This document shows positions 8,719-17,689 of a stretch of DNA of 64,000 nt, piece by piece. The notes under the pieces are model-generated. The model made no database searches. It saw nothing but the letters and a program-made list of their open reading frames with translations, and was not told the origin of the DNA. The position numbers and the translations under genes are program-made. The stretch spans positions 4,402,001 through 4,466,000 of the forward strand of contig OY782765.1 of the NCBI GenBank assembly GCA_963678275.1, given 5' to 3'. Origin of the DNA: G963677445 sp963678275. Lineage in GTDB: Bacteria; Bacteroidota; Ignavibacteria; Ignavibacteriales; Melioribacteraceae. Each line of letters opens with the position of its first letter. Position 1 is the stretch's first letter.

Positions 8719-9069
8719 AATAACTCCGCGCCTTTAGGCCGGAGATTCCCATCAAAACAACCACAATCAAATGGCTTTAGCCCAAAGAGCGGCTGGCAGG
8801 GAAATAAAAGTATGCGCAAAATCCAACCCCGCCAATATCTGAACCATGATTGAAGGATTTATGGATTACATGATTATTTTTCGGTTTTATCTTTAAGAAA
8901 TCTGAGTATGAGTAAAAGTATGATGCTTGGGGATAATAGTTGTATTGATACTGCTCTTTTTTCAGCGCGGGTAAAAAATGATCACGACTTCGATAACGAT
9001 TTTCACCGGTCAAGTTTTATACTGTTTTTCCTTCTTTGTGTCCATTGTGCCTTCTTTGTGCTCTTTGTG
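8719..9069. mobile_element. MITE-like repeat, second copy without left terminal repeat
   Basis: About 351 bases nearly identical to 6511-6862, in the same orientation and 2208 bases downstream. The left terminal inverted repeat seen at 6481-6508 is missing; other sequence sits there. Together the two copies bracket the toxin-antitoxin pair. The stretch 9070-9341 holds another short repeat (GGTGACGG...GGGCGGGATTATGATTA, also near 8465 and 56752) and no gene. Confidence 0.75.
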
Positions 9070-9341
9070 GTTAAGAAAAAACAAGAGGTAAGAGTATGAT
9101 GACCAGATAGGTGACGGTGCCGGAGTTATTCATTTTGTCCCGGGGGGCGGGATTATGATTACGATTAAGATTATGATGTTTTATTAAATTCGGCCATGTT
9201 AGAAAAGAGGGGTAACGGGTTGAATGATTATAAATATTTTCTATAAATTATTGGATAAATAGATCAGTATTTACAATTTTGCGGTAGAGAAAATTCATAA
9301 ATTTTCTCTACTGTGGTTATATCAATATACTTACACATTTT

Positions 9342-9590
9342 ATGACTGGAAAAATGAAAAAACATATTAAAAATATTACCGGCCTTCTGGTAATGATCAC
9401 ATTGCTTTTAGTATTCAATGGCTGCGGGGAAAGCGGCAATAAAAAGCTCCCTGAGCTGGATGATCTGATTCAAAAGAAGGAGCTTAAAAAAATGGAGCTC
9501 GACAGTTTGAAAACCGAACTGGATAAACTGAAAGCCCAAAAAGACTCACTCGATCAAAAACTTAAAAAAGAAGAGAAAAAAAGTGATTAA
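9342..9590 (+). CDS. Small coiled-coil lipoprotein
   Basis: 82 residues. A lipoprotein signal ends in LLLVFNGC with Cys28 as the lipidated residue. The mature part is a continuous heptad-like helix (residues ~40-80, rich in K, E, L, with ELDKLKAQKDSLDQKL). A second ATG four codons in (9354) gives a more typical signal length, and neither start has a strong ribosome site. It resembles Lpp-like small envelope lipoproteins only in general shape. It ends at a hairpin shared with the convergent thioesterase gene. Confidence 0.7.
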   Translation: MTGKMKKHIKNITGLLVMITLLLVFNGCGESGNKKLPELDDLIQKKELKKMELDSLKTELDKLKAQKDSLDQKLKKEEKKSD

Positions 9591-9618
9591 AATGGAGAAA
9601 TTACAATTTTCTCCATTT
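9590..9618. terminator. Bidirectional hairpin between convergent genes
   Basis: AAATGGAGAAA / TTTCTCCATTT, a perfect 11-bp stem with a 7-base loop. It overlaps the stop codons of both the lipoprotein (+) and the thioesterase (-). A/T-rich flanks on both sides make it a plausible two-way intrinsic terminator. Confidence 0.55.
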
Positions 9619-10341
9619 CATTTTAATTCTGCTCATTTCGGCATTATCTGAAGCGCGGGTGATATTATGAAGAAATTCATTGTTTCCCAGGTCCGATCTG
9701 TTGATAGTGATATTTTCGCCACCCTCAGCTTCGTTTAAGAAATTAATGACCATCTCTGCCGGATCATTATTTTTGATAAAATCAATCGGGTAGCTGTTCA
9801 TAATAAACTCAATATACTTTACATTATTAAGATGGGCGTGAACATCAATATCGCTGTATCGAATCTGGTTTTCCGTTGAATGTTCCGGGTTCTCAACTTT
9901 TTTCAGTTTTTCGGCATACTCTGAAAAATTTTCCATTATTTTTTCAAACATTGTATCCCCAAGATAGCTGCTTACCCGTTGCGGACGTCGGCTGCCGATA
10001 TCGATAACAAACCAGGTTGAGGTGGCTTTTCCGCAGGGACTGCCATCCTGATCATAAATTCTGTGATCGCGATAGCAGAAAAGATTATCCATTCCCGAGG
10101 GCCATGTTTCCACGCTCAAATTTTCCTGCCACCGGGGAAAATAATCCATCTGAAGCCTGAGTCGCGAAAGCACCCAGATCATATTCTTTGAAAGCAGCGA
10201 TTTATATCCAAGTCCGAGTTTCTCGGCATGCTGCCAGGCAGTTTCCTGCATAAACTGCATAATAGCTGTAATTGTCGCTCTGCCTTTAAAATCAGCTTCG
10301 TATGAGTGAACTGAAAAATCCCGTTTTAATCTGTTTATCAT
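9601..10341 (-). CDS. Acyl-ACP thioesterase (FatA/FatB-like)
   Basis: 246 residues, the usual bacterial length, as a double hot-dog fold. The family motif at 163-178 reads SDIDVHAHLNNVKYIEF: Asp166, His170 and the LNN turn are conserved, but the position that is Asn in the proposed FatB catalytic set is His168 here. MQETAWQHA and IWVLSRLRLQMDYFPRW are also typical. It releases fatty acids from acyl carrier protein in the cytoplasm. It is a single gene, convergent with the lipoprotein and divergent from the sigma-like gene at 10477. Confidence 0.88.
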   Translation of the reverse strand: MINRLKRDFSVHSYEADFKGRATITAIMQFMQETAWQHAEKLGLGYKSLLSKNMIWVLSRLRLQMDYFPRWQENLSVETWPSGMDNLFCYRDHRIYDQDGSPCGKATSTWFVIDIGSRRPQRVSSYLGDTMFEKIMENFSEYAEKLKKVENPEHSTENQIRYSDIDVHAHLNNVKYIEFIMNSYPIDFIKNNDPAEMVINFLNEAEGGENITINRSDLGNNEFLHNITRASDNAEMSRIKMKWRKL

Positions 10342-10476
10342 ACTTATTCACTTCCGTTAATTGATAAATTAAATTTATGTTAAAAGAAAGTAATAAAAAA
10401 TATCAAAAATAATGACCATTATACGCTTTTTTTATATATTACATAAATATGCAAAAATGAAATGGAACAGTAATAA

Positions 10477-11094
10477 ATGCTCTCATCAGGAAGGAAAAAC
10501 AAATATAGCAAAAAGGGGGAGAAAGAATTACTCCTTTTGTTCCGGAAAACAGGTTACGAGCAATATTTTGCTGAGTTTTTTTGCAGGTTTACCTATCCGC
10601 TTCTTGGAGTTTGTCTCCGCTATCTTCATGATGCAGATGAATCGGTAAGCGCGGTTATGAAAATTTATGAAATATCGGGGGAGAGTGCGAGGAAGAGTGA
10701 AATAAAATCACCGCGCGCATGGTTGTATAAACATGCCATTGAACATTGCTTTAATGTTGTCAGTATGAAAGAAGGCCCTGTTACAGGGGAATTTCCCGAT
10801 AAGGGGGATATTAAATCGGCGTATATGAAAGTTCAGGACTATCTTGATATGATAAGTCCCGAAGGAAGCGCCAAAAGAGAGGAAATATTTAACTCTATTA
10901 AAAATTCTCTCAATGATGATGAAAAGATTTTGTTTGAAGATGTATTGATAAAGGAGAAGGAATTTACCGAAATTAATAAGATCAGGGGATTTTCATTAAG
11001 TGAAATAAAGGATTTGCTGAGAAGAGCGAAAAAGAAAATATATCTGAAACTTGAATTCCTTGAAGAGCGAAAAATGGCCGGAAGGAACAAATAA
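10477..11094 (+). CDS. Divergent ECF-like sigma factor
   Basis: 205 residues. The region 2-like part (about 40-95) has YPLLGVCLRYLHDADESVSA followed by SPRAWLYKHAIEHCFNVV, matching the helix and aromatic WLY positions of ECF region 2.3-2.4. A region 4-like helix-turn-helix (about 125-195) reads SLSEIKDLLRRAKKKIYLKL. Similarity is weak, and the DxAED acidic patch is only partly kept, so it may be a degenerate sigma factor or a DNA-binding relative. It overlaps the next gene by one base (TAATG), as sigma / anti-sigma pairs do. Confidence 0.6.
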   Translation: MLSSGRKNKYSKKGEKELLLLFRKTGYEQYFAEFFCRFTYPLLGVCLRYLHDADESVSAVMKIYEISGESARKSEIKSPRAWLYKHAIEHCFNVVSMKEGPVTGEFPDKGDIKSAYMKVQDYLDMISPEGSAKREEIFNSIKNSLNDDEKILFEDVLIKEKEFTEINKIRGFSLSEIKDLLRRAKKKIYLKLEFLEERKMAGRNK

Positions 11095-11798
11095 TGACCA
11101 GTGAAGAGTTGAAAAAATATATTTCGGGGGAAGCTGACTGGGAACTACGAAAAAGAATACACAGTGAATTCATGCGGGATGATCTGTTCTGGGAGGCTTA
11201 TCACGGCATAAGAGAATTTGGTGATAACCTGGAGGTAATCAGCGCTTCAAATGAAATAAACGCGCGCATATCGGCCGGCCTGAAAAAAAATACTGTTCCT
11301 TTATCGGTTTATTTTATACTGCCCCTGGTTGCCCTGGTATTATTTATCCTGTTTTATTTCACCACAAAAGGGCCGGAAGATTATTTTAACGATTATTACA
11401 AAGTATATCCGGCAATCATTCATCTTCCCGATAGTCTTGCCGCCGGCGACATCCTGCTTAAAGCATTTTCATTTTATGATATGGGAGCATATAGCGAAGC
11501 CGGCGCTCTTTTCAGCAGGTATTCCGAATTAAATAATTATTATCCTCCCTCTGTTTTTTATTCCGCTGTGTGTGATATAGAGACCGGGAAGATAAAGAAC
11601 GCGTCAAAAAAACTGTCGGCTTTATTAAATCACAGCAACCTTGAATTCAGGGAGCAGGCAATGTGGTATCAGGCGCTTATACTGATCAAATCGGGTGAAT
11701 ATGATAAAGCGAGGATATTCCTTGACCGGGTGGTTGAAGAAGGGGAGTCATATAGCGCCCGCGGATCGGAGCTTCTGGATGTTCTGCCCGGTAAGTAG
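11094..11798 (+). CDS. Membrane protein with TPR-like periplasmic domain, probable anti-sigma partner
   Basis: 234 residues. A short cytoplasmic N-terminus (start MTSEELKKYISGEADWELRK, like anti-sigma domains) precedes one transmembrane helix at ~70-90 (SVYFILPLVALVLFILFYF). After it come three TPR-like helical pairs at ~125-230, for example AFSFYDMGAYSEAGALFSRY and ALILIKSGEYDKARIFLDRV. Its start overlaps the sigma-like gene. It likely senses an envelope signal and holds the sigma-like partner; that is inference from context. Confidence 0.6.
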   Translation: MTSEELKKYISGEADWELRKRIHSEFMRDDLFWEAYHGIREFGDNLEVISASNEINARISAGLKKNTVPLSVYFILPLVALVLFILFYFTTKGPEDYFNDYYKVYPAIIHLPDSLAAGDILLKAFSFYDMGAYSEAGALFSRYSELNNYYPPSVFYSAVCDIETGKIKNASKKLSALLNHSNLEFREQAMWYQALILIKSGEYDKARIFLDRVVEEGESYSARGSELLDVLPGK

Positions 11799-11814
11799 CT
11801 GCTCCGGAGTATTT

Positions 11815-11851
11815 CGGGCGTGCTCCCGTGTAACAATACGGAGCATGCCGG
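11815..11851. repeat. Strong hairpin downstream of the anti-sigma-like gene
   Basis: CGGGCGTGCTCC... pairs with GGAGCATGCCGG over ~14 bp with one bulge and a 4-base loop. There is no U-tract. The word GGAGCATG appears three times between here and the next gene (near 11841, 11883 and 11943), the last serving as part of the ribosome site of the DinB-like gene. It may be a terminator or a translational control element. Confidence 0.4.
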
Positions 11852-11954
11852 TGTAATCGCAGGAGCGCGCATCTGTCACCGGGAGCATGGGTGAGCGTTT
11901 GAGAAGCAGGCAATTGTTAGAATTAAAGTTAATTTTCATGTGGGAGCATGTTAA

Positions 11955-12413
11955 ATGAATAAAGAATATAAATACAGGGGCGCTGAGGTTTCAATCATTA
12001 TCCAATTCAGGTATTTATCTGAATTTTGTTCTGAATGGTTCGCGACCGACTGGAAGCAGGTGAAACTGCCGGAAACAGATGATCCCGATTACAGGAGTCC
12101 CGAAAGTCTGCTGATACATCCATTGCGTTCATCCGGAGGTTATCTGAAATGGATATGCTCAAATCTGGATCTGCCCGATCCGGAGATTGATGAAGTTCCC
12201 GGAGAAGTGAATTCGGCAGGAGAGATATTTGATTACCTCGATCATCTTAGAAAAAAGTGGATGGAACCGCTGCGAAATATTCCCCTGGAAAAATTTCTTG
12301 ATAAAACATATAAATCGAACTGGGAAGCATTCTACTGCGTCGACGCTATGCTTGAACACGCGGCAATGCATCCACAGCGGCACCTGTTTCAATTGAGAAG
12401 ATTAAAAAGCTGA
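11955..12413 (+). CDS. DinB/YfiT-like four-helix metalloprotein
   Basis: 152 residues. It has a helical-bundle pattern with potential metal-ligand histidines at HPLRSSGGYLKW (about residue 55) and MLEHAAMHPQRHLFQL (three spaced His near 134-143), the usual DinB-like distribution. GGGAGCATGTTAA precedes the ATG. DinB-superfamily members include bacillithiol- or mycothiol-dependent transferases, but no substrate can be named. It lies alone between a sigma-like unit and the PPDK-type gene. Confidence 0.6.
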   Translation: MNKEYKYRGAEVSIIIQFRYLSEFCSEWFATDWKQVKLPETDDPDYRSPESLLIHPLRSSGGYLKWICSNLDLPDPEIDEVPGEVNSAGEIFDYLDHLRKKWMEPLRNIPLEKFLDKTYKSNWEAFYCVDAMLEHAAMHPQRHLFQLRRLKS

Positions 12414-12518
12414 ATAAAACAATAAGCCCTGGTATACCGCCTGAAATTTGTTTCTTTCAGGAATAAATCGTACAAATTGGTTAATTTTGTCAATCATCAA
12501 ATCAAATCGCTGACATTT

Positions 12519-15500
12519 ATGAAAGATAATAATAAAAATAAACCACGTCCTTTCGATCCTTTTATGGTGGAGCATGGTTACGGAAACCGTTTCCAGGGGT
12601 TTCAAAATCTTATGCGGCTGCGAATCAGGGATATTTTGCTTGTTTCCTCGCTTTACGATCTTTATCTCTTTGAGGAGGATGGCCGCCTTTATGAACTTAT
12701 CAGGGCAGAATACCAGGGATTAAATCTGAGCCATTCGCCTGAGCTGACGAGGGTGTCAAGCGGGCATGACGCTATCAACCTCGCGCGGAAGGAGGGACGG
12801 TTTGATCTTATTATCACAACTCTCCATATAGAGGATATGCATGCTGTCCGGTTCGCGAAACTGGTTAAAGAGGCCGGTCTCGAAATCCCGATTATTCTTC
12901 TTGCCCACGACAACCGGGAATTAAAATATCTTCTGCTCAACAAGGAAAGTGAGATATTTGATAAAATTTTTATCTGGCAGGGAGATTTCAGGATTATAAT
13001 CGCGATTATAAAGTATCTCGAAGACAAACTGAATGTGGAGCATGACACTCGTATTGTCGGGGTGCAGAATATAGTGGTAATCGAGGACAATGTGCGTTAT
13101 TATTCCTCCTTCCTCCCTATCATCTATACTGAAATACTGAAGCAGTCGAGAAGGCTGATATCAGAAGGAATAAACCTGACACATAAATTCCTGCGAATGA
13201 GAGCCCGGCCCAAGATTCTGCTCTGCTCAACTTATGAGGAAGCATGGGAATATTATCAGGAATATAATGACACAATGCTCGGGATTATATCGGATGTCGA
13301 TTTTCCGAGGGGGGATGTTCAGGACCCCGACGCGGGAGTTGAGTTCGCTAAAAATGTCAAATCTATTCATTCCGATATTCCTATCCTGCTCCTTTCGCAG
13401 AATGATGAAAATGAGGAAAGAGCTCATAAAGTGGGAGCATCATTTATATTAAAGGATTCATCCACCCTGCTTGGTGAGCTGCGCCGCTTTATGAATGAAT
13501 ATTTCAGTTTTGGTGATTTTATTTTCAGGAATACCCAGGGAACCGAAGTCGGCAGAGCCAATGACCTCAGGAGCCTTGAGCATCAGCTTGAAAATATAAC
13601 CGGAGAAAGTATTAAATATCACGCCGAAAGAAATCATTTTTCCAACTGGCTGAAAGCGAGAACGGAATTCTGGCTCGCCCATAAACTGCGCCCCCGAAAG
13701 GTTTCCGATTATGATTCAATACAGGAACTGAGGAAAGACCTGATTAATTCGCTTAGGTCTTACAGAAGTCTGAGACAGAGGGGAATAATAACCGATTTTG
13801 AAAAAGAATCCTTCGACCCGTTGAGCGGTTTCGCGAGAATCGGGGGAGGATCGCTTGGAGGAAAAGCGAGAGGACTGGGATTTGTTAACACCCTCATAAA
13901 CGATTATGATGTCCGCAACAGGTTCAAAAATGTGATTATTCATGTTCCCACGGCGGTGGTTCTCGGCACTGATGTATTTGATATGTTTCTGGAAGAAAAC
14001 AACCTGAAGGAATTCGCGCTGAATTGTGATAATGATCAGGAAATAACCAAAAGATTTCTGGCCGCGCCCCGCTTTCCGGAAGAGATACTCGGAGAGCTGG
14101 CGGCATTTCTCGATATTGTACAGAGTCCTCTCGCGGTCCGCTCTTCAAGTCTGCTGGAAGATTCACAATATCATCCCTTTGCCGGTGTATATGATACCTA
14201 TATGATTCCCAATAACCAGCAGAATCCTCTTGTCAGGTTAAATCATCTGCTGAATACAATAAAGAGAGTTTACGCCTCTACCTTTTACCAGAGCGCGAAA
14301 GGCTATATCAAGGTAACCTCCTACAGGCTGGAGGAGGAAAAAATGGCGATTGTCATACAAAAAATGGTAGGCACGGCGCATGAAAACCGTTTTTATCCCG
14401 ATTTTTCAGGCGTGGCAAAATCATATAATTTTTATCCCTCTCCTCCAATGAAATCGCAGGATGGAATCGCTGATATCGCGCTTGGGCTCGGAAAGATGGT
14501 TGTGGACGGGGGTTATTCGGTCCGGTTTTCACCGAGGTATCCGGCAGACCTCATACAGTTTTATTCGGTGGAAGAATCGCTTAACAACAACCAGATAGAG
14601 TTTTTTGCCCTCAAGCTGGATGGCGCCTCCGATTTCGGCTATGAGCGTGAAGATCATTATGTCGATATATATCCCATTTCTGTTTCCGAAAAAGATGGTC
14701 CTCTCACCTGGGCGGGTTCGACTTATGTTCCTGAAAATGACGCTATTTATGATGGTCTGGCGAGGGTCGGACCCCGTGTGGTTACATTTTCCCCGATTTT
14801 GCGGCATAAGATTTTTCCCCTGCCCGAAATACTTGAGCTTCTGCTCGATATGGGACCCTGGGGAATGGGAACACCTGTGGAAATTGAGTTTGCCGTAAAT
14901 ATGAACGCGGGCCCCGACAAACTTAAAGAATTCGGGCTTCTGCAGATGAGGCCGCTGGTTCTGAGTCATGAACTTGATGAGCTAAAAGTAAGCGCTTTTG
15001 AAACAGAAAACGCCCTCTGTTATAGTGAGTATGTTTTAGGACATGGCACAATAACCGACATTTATGATGTGGTTATGATAGACTATGAAAACTTTGACCG
15101 GTCAAAATCGGTTGAGGTTGCCCATGAAGTGGGGTTATACAACGCCCGGCTTATTGATGAGGAAAAACCTTATCTTCTTATCGGCGTCGGAAGATGGGGC
15201 ACACTGGACCCCTGGCTCGGCATTCCGGTTAAATGGGATCAGATATCGGGAGCCAAGGCGATAATTGAAGCCAATTTTAAGGAAATGGCGGTTACCCCTT
15301 CACAGGGTTCCCATTTCTTTCAGAATATAACATCCTTTATGATTGGCTATTTTACGGTAAACGACCATACTGAAGAAGGGTCGCTCGACTGGGAATGGCT
15401 TTGCGGTCAGGAACCGGCGGACAGTAAAAAATATACAAAACATCTAAGATTTGAGAAACCTTTTACCGTTAAAATGAATGGTCATGAACATAAAGGAGTA

Positions 15501-15530
15501 ATCTTAAAACCGGAGGATCAAAGTGAATAA
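12519..15530 (+). CDS. Receiver-PPDK hybrid: two receiver-like domains fused to PEP/pyruvate-binding ATP-grasp domain
   Basis: 1003 residues from the ATG at 12519; a TTG at 12477 would add 14. Residues ~35-168 form a receiver-like fold lacking the phosphorylatable Asp (IITTLHI). Residues ~182-328 form a second receiver with Glu189/Asp190, Asp259 in SDVDFP and Lys312, so it looks phosphorylatable. Residues ~435-790 match the pyruvate phosphate dikinase / PEP synthase N-terminal domain (GGSLGGKARGLG, PLAVRSSSLLEDSQYHPFAG, LLQMRPLV). The swivelling phospho-histidine and PEP/pyruvate barrel domains are missing; instead there is a ~200-residue C-terminal domain with LIGVGRWGTLDPWLG. It overlaps the zinc-ribbon gene and lies one gene from glutamate dehydrogenase. 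The likely role is regulation or phosphotransfer, not PEP synthesis. Confidence 0.8.
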   Translation: MKDNNKNKPRPFDPFMVEHGYGNRFQGFQNLMRLRIRDILLVSSLYDLYLFEEDGRLYELIRAEYQGLNLSHSPELTRVSSGHDAINLARKEGRFDLIITTLHIEDMHAVRFAKLVKEAGLEIPIILLAHDNRELKYLLLNKESEIFDKIFIWQGDFRIIIAIIKYLEDKLNVEHDTRIVGVQNIVVIEDNVRYYSSFLPIIYTEILKQSRRLISEGINLTHKFLRMRARPKILLCSTYEEAWEYYQEYNDTMLGIISDVDFPRGDVQDPDAGVEFAKNVKSIHSDIPILLLSQNDENEERAHKVGASFILKDSSTLLGELRRFMNEYFSFGDFIFRNTQGTEVGRANDLRSLEHQLENITGESIKYHAERNHFSNWLKARTEFWLAHKLRPRKVSDYDSIQELRKDLINSLRSYRSLRQRGIITDFEKESFDPLSGFARIGGGSLGGKARGLGFVNTLINDYDVRNRFKNVIIHVPTAVVLGTDVFDMFLEENNLKEFALNCDNDQEITKRFLAAPRFPEEILGELAAFLDIVQSPLAVRSSSLLEDSQYHPFAGVYDTYMIPNNQQNPLVRLNHLLNTIKRVYASTFYQSAKGYIKVTSYRLEEEKMAIVIQKMVGTAHENRFYPDFSGVAKSYNFYPSPPMKSQDGIADIALGLGKMVVDGGYSVRFSPRYPADLIQFYSVEESLNNNQIEFFALKLDGASDFGYEREDHYVDIYPISVSEKDGPLTWAGSTYVPENDAIYDGLARVGPRVVTFSPILRHKIFPLPEILELLLDMGPWGMGTPVEIEFAVNMNAGPDKLKEFGLLQMRPLVLSHELDELKVSAFETENALCYSEYVLGHGTITDIYDVVMIDYENFDRSKSVEVAHEVGLYNARLIDEEKPYLLIGVGRWGTLDPWLGIPVKWDQISGAKAIIEANFKEMAVTPSQGSHFFQNITSFMIGYFTVNDHTEEGSLDWEWLCGQEPADSKKYTKHLRFEKPFTVKMNGHEHKGVILKPEDQSE

Positions 15531-15738
15531 TAAAGCTCCGAATAAAGAGAGCGGTTCAATGGATTCCTGTCCACACTGCGGTTATCGTCTGAGTCCCTGG
15601 CAGCAGGTGCTTTTAAGTGTCGACAGGGAAATAATGTGTAAGAACTGCTGGTACAGAATATATCTTCATAATGATGAAGAAACCCCGGAAGAGGGGGGGA
15701 ATGATGAAAAAGATAATAAAACCGGATCGCAGGAGTAA
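15523..15738 (+). CDS. Small zinc-ribbon protein
   Basis: 71 residues from a GTG start at 15523, inside the end of the PPDK hybrid (8-base overlap) and preceded by CGGAGG. CPHC (16-19) and CKNC (39-42) make a four-cysteine zinc knuckle pair. The rest is acidic and poorly conserved in character. It stops 2 bases before the glutamate dehydrogenase start, so the three genes are clearly co-transcribed. The function is unknown; it may be a protein or nucleic-acid contact module for its neighbours. Confidence 0.75.
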   Translation: MNNKAPNKESGSMDSCPHCGYRLSPWQQVLLSVDREIMCKNCWYRIYLHNDEETPEEGGNDEKDNKTGSQE

Positions 15739-15740
15739 AT

Positions 15741-16988
15741 ATGGATTCATATAATTCTTTTAAAGTCGCGCAATGGCAGGTAAAAGAAGCGGCAAAATTA
15801 TTAAATCTCGATAACGCGACCACCGAACTGCTTTCCTGGCCGCAGAAAGAACATAAATGCACTCTCCATGTTAAGATGGATAATGGCAAAACGGAAATAT
15901 TTCACGCATACAGAATACAATATAACTTTGCCCGCGGCCCGGCAAAGGGGGGAATCAGGTTTCATCCCGACGAAACAGTTGATACGATAAGGGCCCTCGC
16001 TTCATGGATGACATGGAAAACGGCTATAGTCGATCTTCCCCTCGGAGGCGGAAAGGGGGGAATAAGGTGCAATCCGAAAGCTATGTCGGAAAGGGAGCTT
16101 GAAAACCTTTCGAGAGAATATATAAGAGCTTTCGCCAATGTTATAGGGGTCGATAAAGATATTCCGGCGCCTGATGTTTATACCAATCCCCAGACTATGG
16201 CCTGGATGATGGATGAATTTGAAACAATTATCAACCGCCATCAGCCGGGGGTGATGACTGATAAACCGGGAATTATAGGCGGCACCGAAGGAAGACGCGA
16301 CGCGACCGCGCGCGGGGGAGTAATATGCGTGAGGGAGGCATGTAAAGTGCATGGGTTTGATCCGAACAGATCATTCGCGGTGCAGGGATTCGGTAATGCC
16401 GGTCAGCGCGCCGCCCTGCTTCATAAAGAAATTCTCGGCGGCGGAAAATTGGTGGCCGTGAGTGATTCAAGGGGAGCTGTTTACAGTGATGAGGGTTTTG
16501 ATCCACAGGAGCTTGTAATGCATAAACTTCGCACCGGAACTGTATTAAACTTTCCCGGCGCCAAGCAGATATCCCATGATGAACTGCTTGAGCTCGATGT
16601 GGAAATACTTTACCCGGCGGCCCTGGAAAACGCCATTACAAAAGGAAACGCTGAGAAGATTAAAGCGAAGGTAATTTGTGAGCTCGCCAATGGTCCCACC
16701 ACCCCGGAAGCGGACCTGATCCTTTATGAAAAAGGGATACATGTGATACCCGACATTCTCGCCAGCGCCGGGGGAGTTACAGTTTCTTATTTCGAAATGG
16801 TGCAGGATAGTTACAGCTATTTCTGGGATGAAGAGCTCGTGCATGAAAGATTAGATAAAAAACTGACAAAGGCTTATCACACAGTACAGGAAGCGATAAA
16901 AGAAAAAAATATTCACCCGCGCCTCGCCGCCATGGTGGTAGGAGTCGCCCGAATAGCCCAGGCGAGCAAGCTGAGGGGATGGGTGTAA
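15741..16988 (+). CDS. gdhA: Glutamate dehydrogenase (Glu/Leu/Phe/Val family)
   Basis: 415 residues, the standard hexameric size. Catalytic residues are present: Lys69 in GPAKGGIRF, Lys93 in TWKTAIVDLP, Lys105 in GGGKGG and Asp145 in PAPDVYTNP. The nucleotide-binding turn is GFGNAGQRA, and the strand end VSDSRG carries an Asp, suggesting NAD preference. CAGGAG sits before the ATG. It interconverts glutamate with 2-oxoglutarate and ammonia in the cytoplasm. The linkage to a receiver-PPDK hybrid and a zinc ribbon suggests the three are regulated together at the carbon/nitrogen junction. Confidence 0.95.
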   Translation: MDSYNSFKVAQWQVKEAAKLLNLDNATTELLSWPQKEHKCTLHVKMDNGKTEIFHAYRIQYNFARGPAKGGIRFHPDETVDTIRALASWMTWKTAIVDLPLGGGKGGIRCNPKAMSERELENLSREYIRAFANVIGVDKDIPAPDVYTNPQTMAWMMDEFETIINRHQPGVMTDKPGIIGGTEGRRDATARGGVICVREACKVHGFDPNRSFAVQGFGNAGQRAALLHKEILGGGKLVAVSDSRGAVYSDEGFDPQELVMHKLRTGTVLNFPGAKQISHDELLELDVEILYPAALENAITKGNAEKIKAKVICELANGPTTPEADLILYEKGIHVIPDILASAGGVTVSYFEMVQDSYSYFWDEELVHERLDKKLTKAYHTVQEAIKEKNIHPRLAAMVVGVARIAQASKLRGWV

Positions 16989-17152
16989 AGGAGCAGCGAA
17001 TTTCACCTCGGCTCCGACTGGCCAGGTAAAAACAACTAACTCAAAGATCGGGGGACTAATCTTGCGACATATTGGTGGTTGGCCCTGAACGATTGCTCAG
17101 ACATTTAGTAAATTATCTGCTTATATATCAGATTCGAAATAGATTATAAACT

Positions 17153-17457
17153 ATGGAAAATCGAAATAAATTTGAGAAAAAAGGTTGGAATACTGGAAGC
17201 GCAAGTGAATTTCTCGGTTTAACAGATGAGGAAACCTCATATATAGAATTAAAACCAAAGTTGAGCGCAAATCTAAAAAGAGTAAGAAAAGAACGCGGGT
17301 TGACACAAGTTGAGTTGCGAGAATAATAAAGTCGAGCCAGTCGCGGGTGGTAAAGTTAGAAACCGGGGATCCATACGTTTCACTTGATCTGATCATCAGA
17401 GCTTTATTAACTCTCGGGATTTCAAAAAAGGATATTGCCCGTACGATATCATCTTAA
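17153..17457 (+). pseudogene. XRE-family HTH gene with single-base deletion
   Basis: From the ATG at 17153 the frame encodes an N-terminal arm and the first half of an XRE helix-turn-helix (LKRVRKERGLTQVEL) and then stops at ~17324. The adjacent frame continues exactly where expected (IIKSSQSRVVKLETGDPYVS, then LDLIIRALLTLGISKKDIAR) to a stop at 17457. Adding one G in GTTGAGTTGCGAG (17312-17324) restores a ~101-residue protein of the type found as HigA-like antitoxins. No toxin partner is visible. It could be real decay or a sequencing error. Confidence 0.7.
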
Positions 17458-17689
17458 GTTTTTATAAAAATGCCTGACGTCGCAGCAAATAAAGTACAAC
17501 ACTGATCTACAATCTAAAACTAAAAAGCTGTGTCGATAATAAGATAGTGTAAATGATTTTTCGGGTGGAAAGTTTTGTGGGACCAATGGGACACGTATGA
17601 ATTTGGATTTCTTGATGCTGCAAATAACCCGCAGAGAAAACAATTAAAATCCCCGAGATTCAATCAGGCTGATTTTTTGTATTTCGACC

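Noticed and set aside
12477..12518. Upstream TTG start for the receiver-PPDK hybrid.
   Set aside because: It adds 14 residues without ribosome site or homologous character; the ATG at 12519 is preferred, although it also lacks a strong site.
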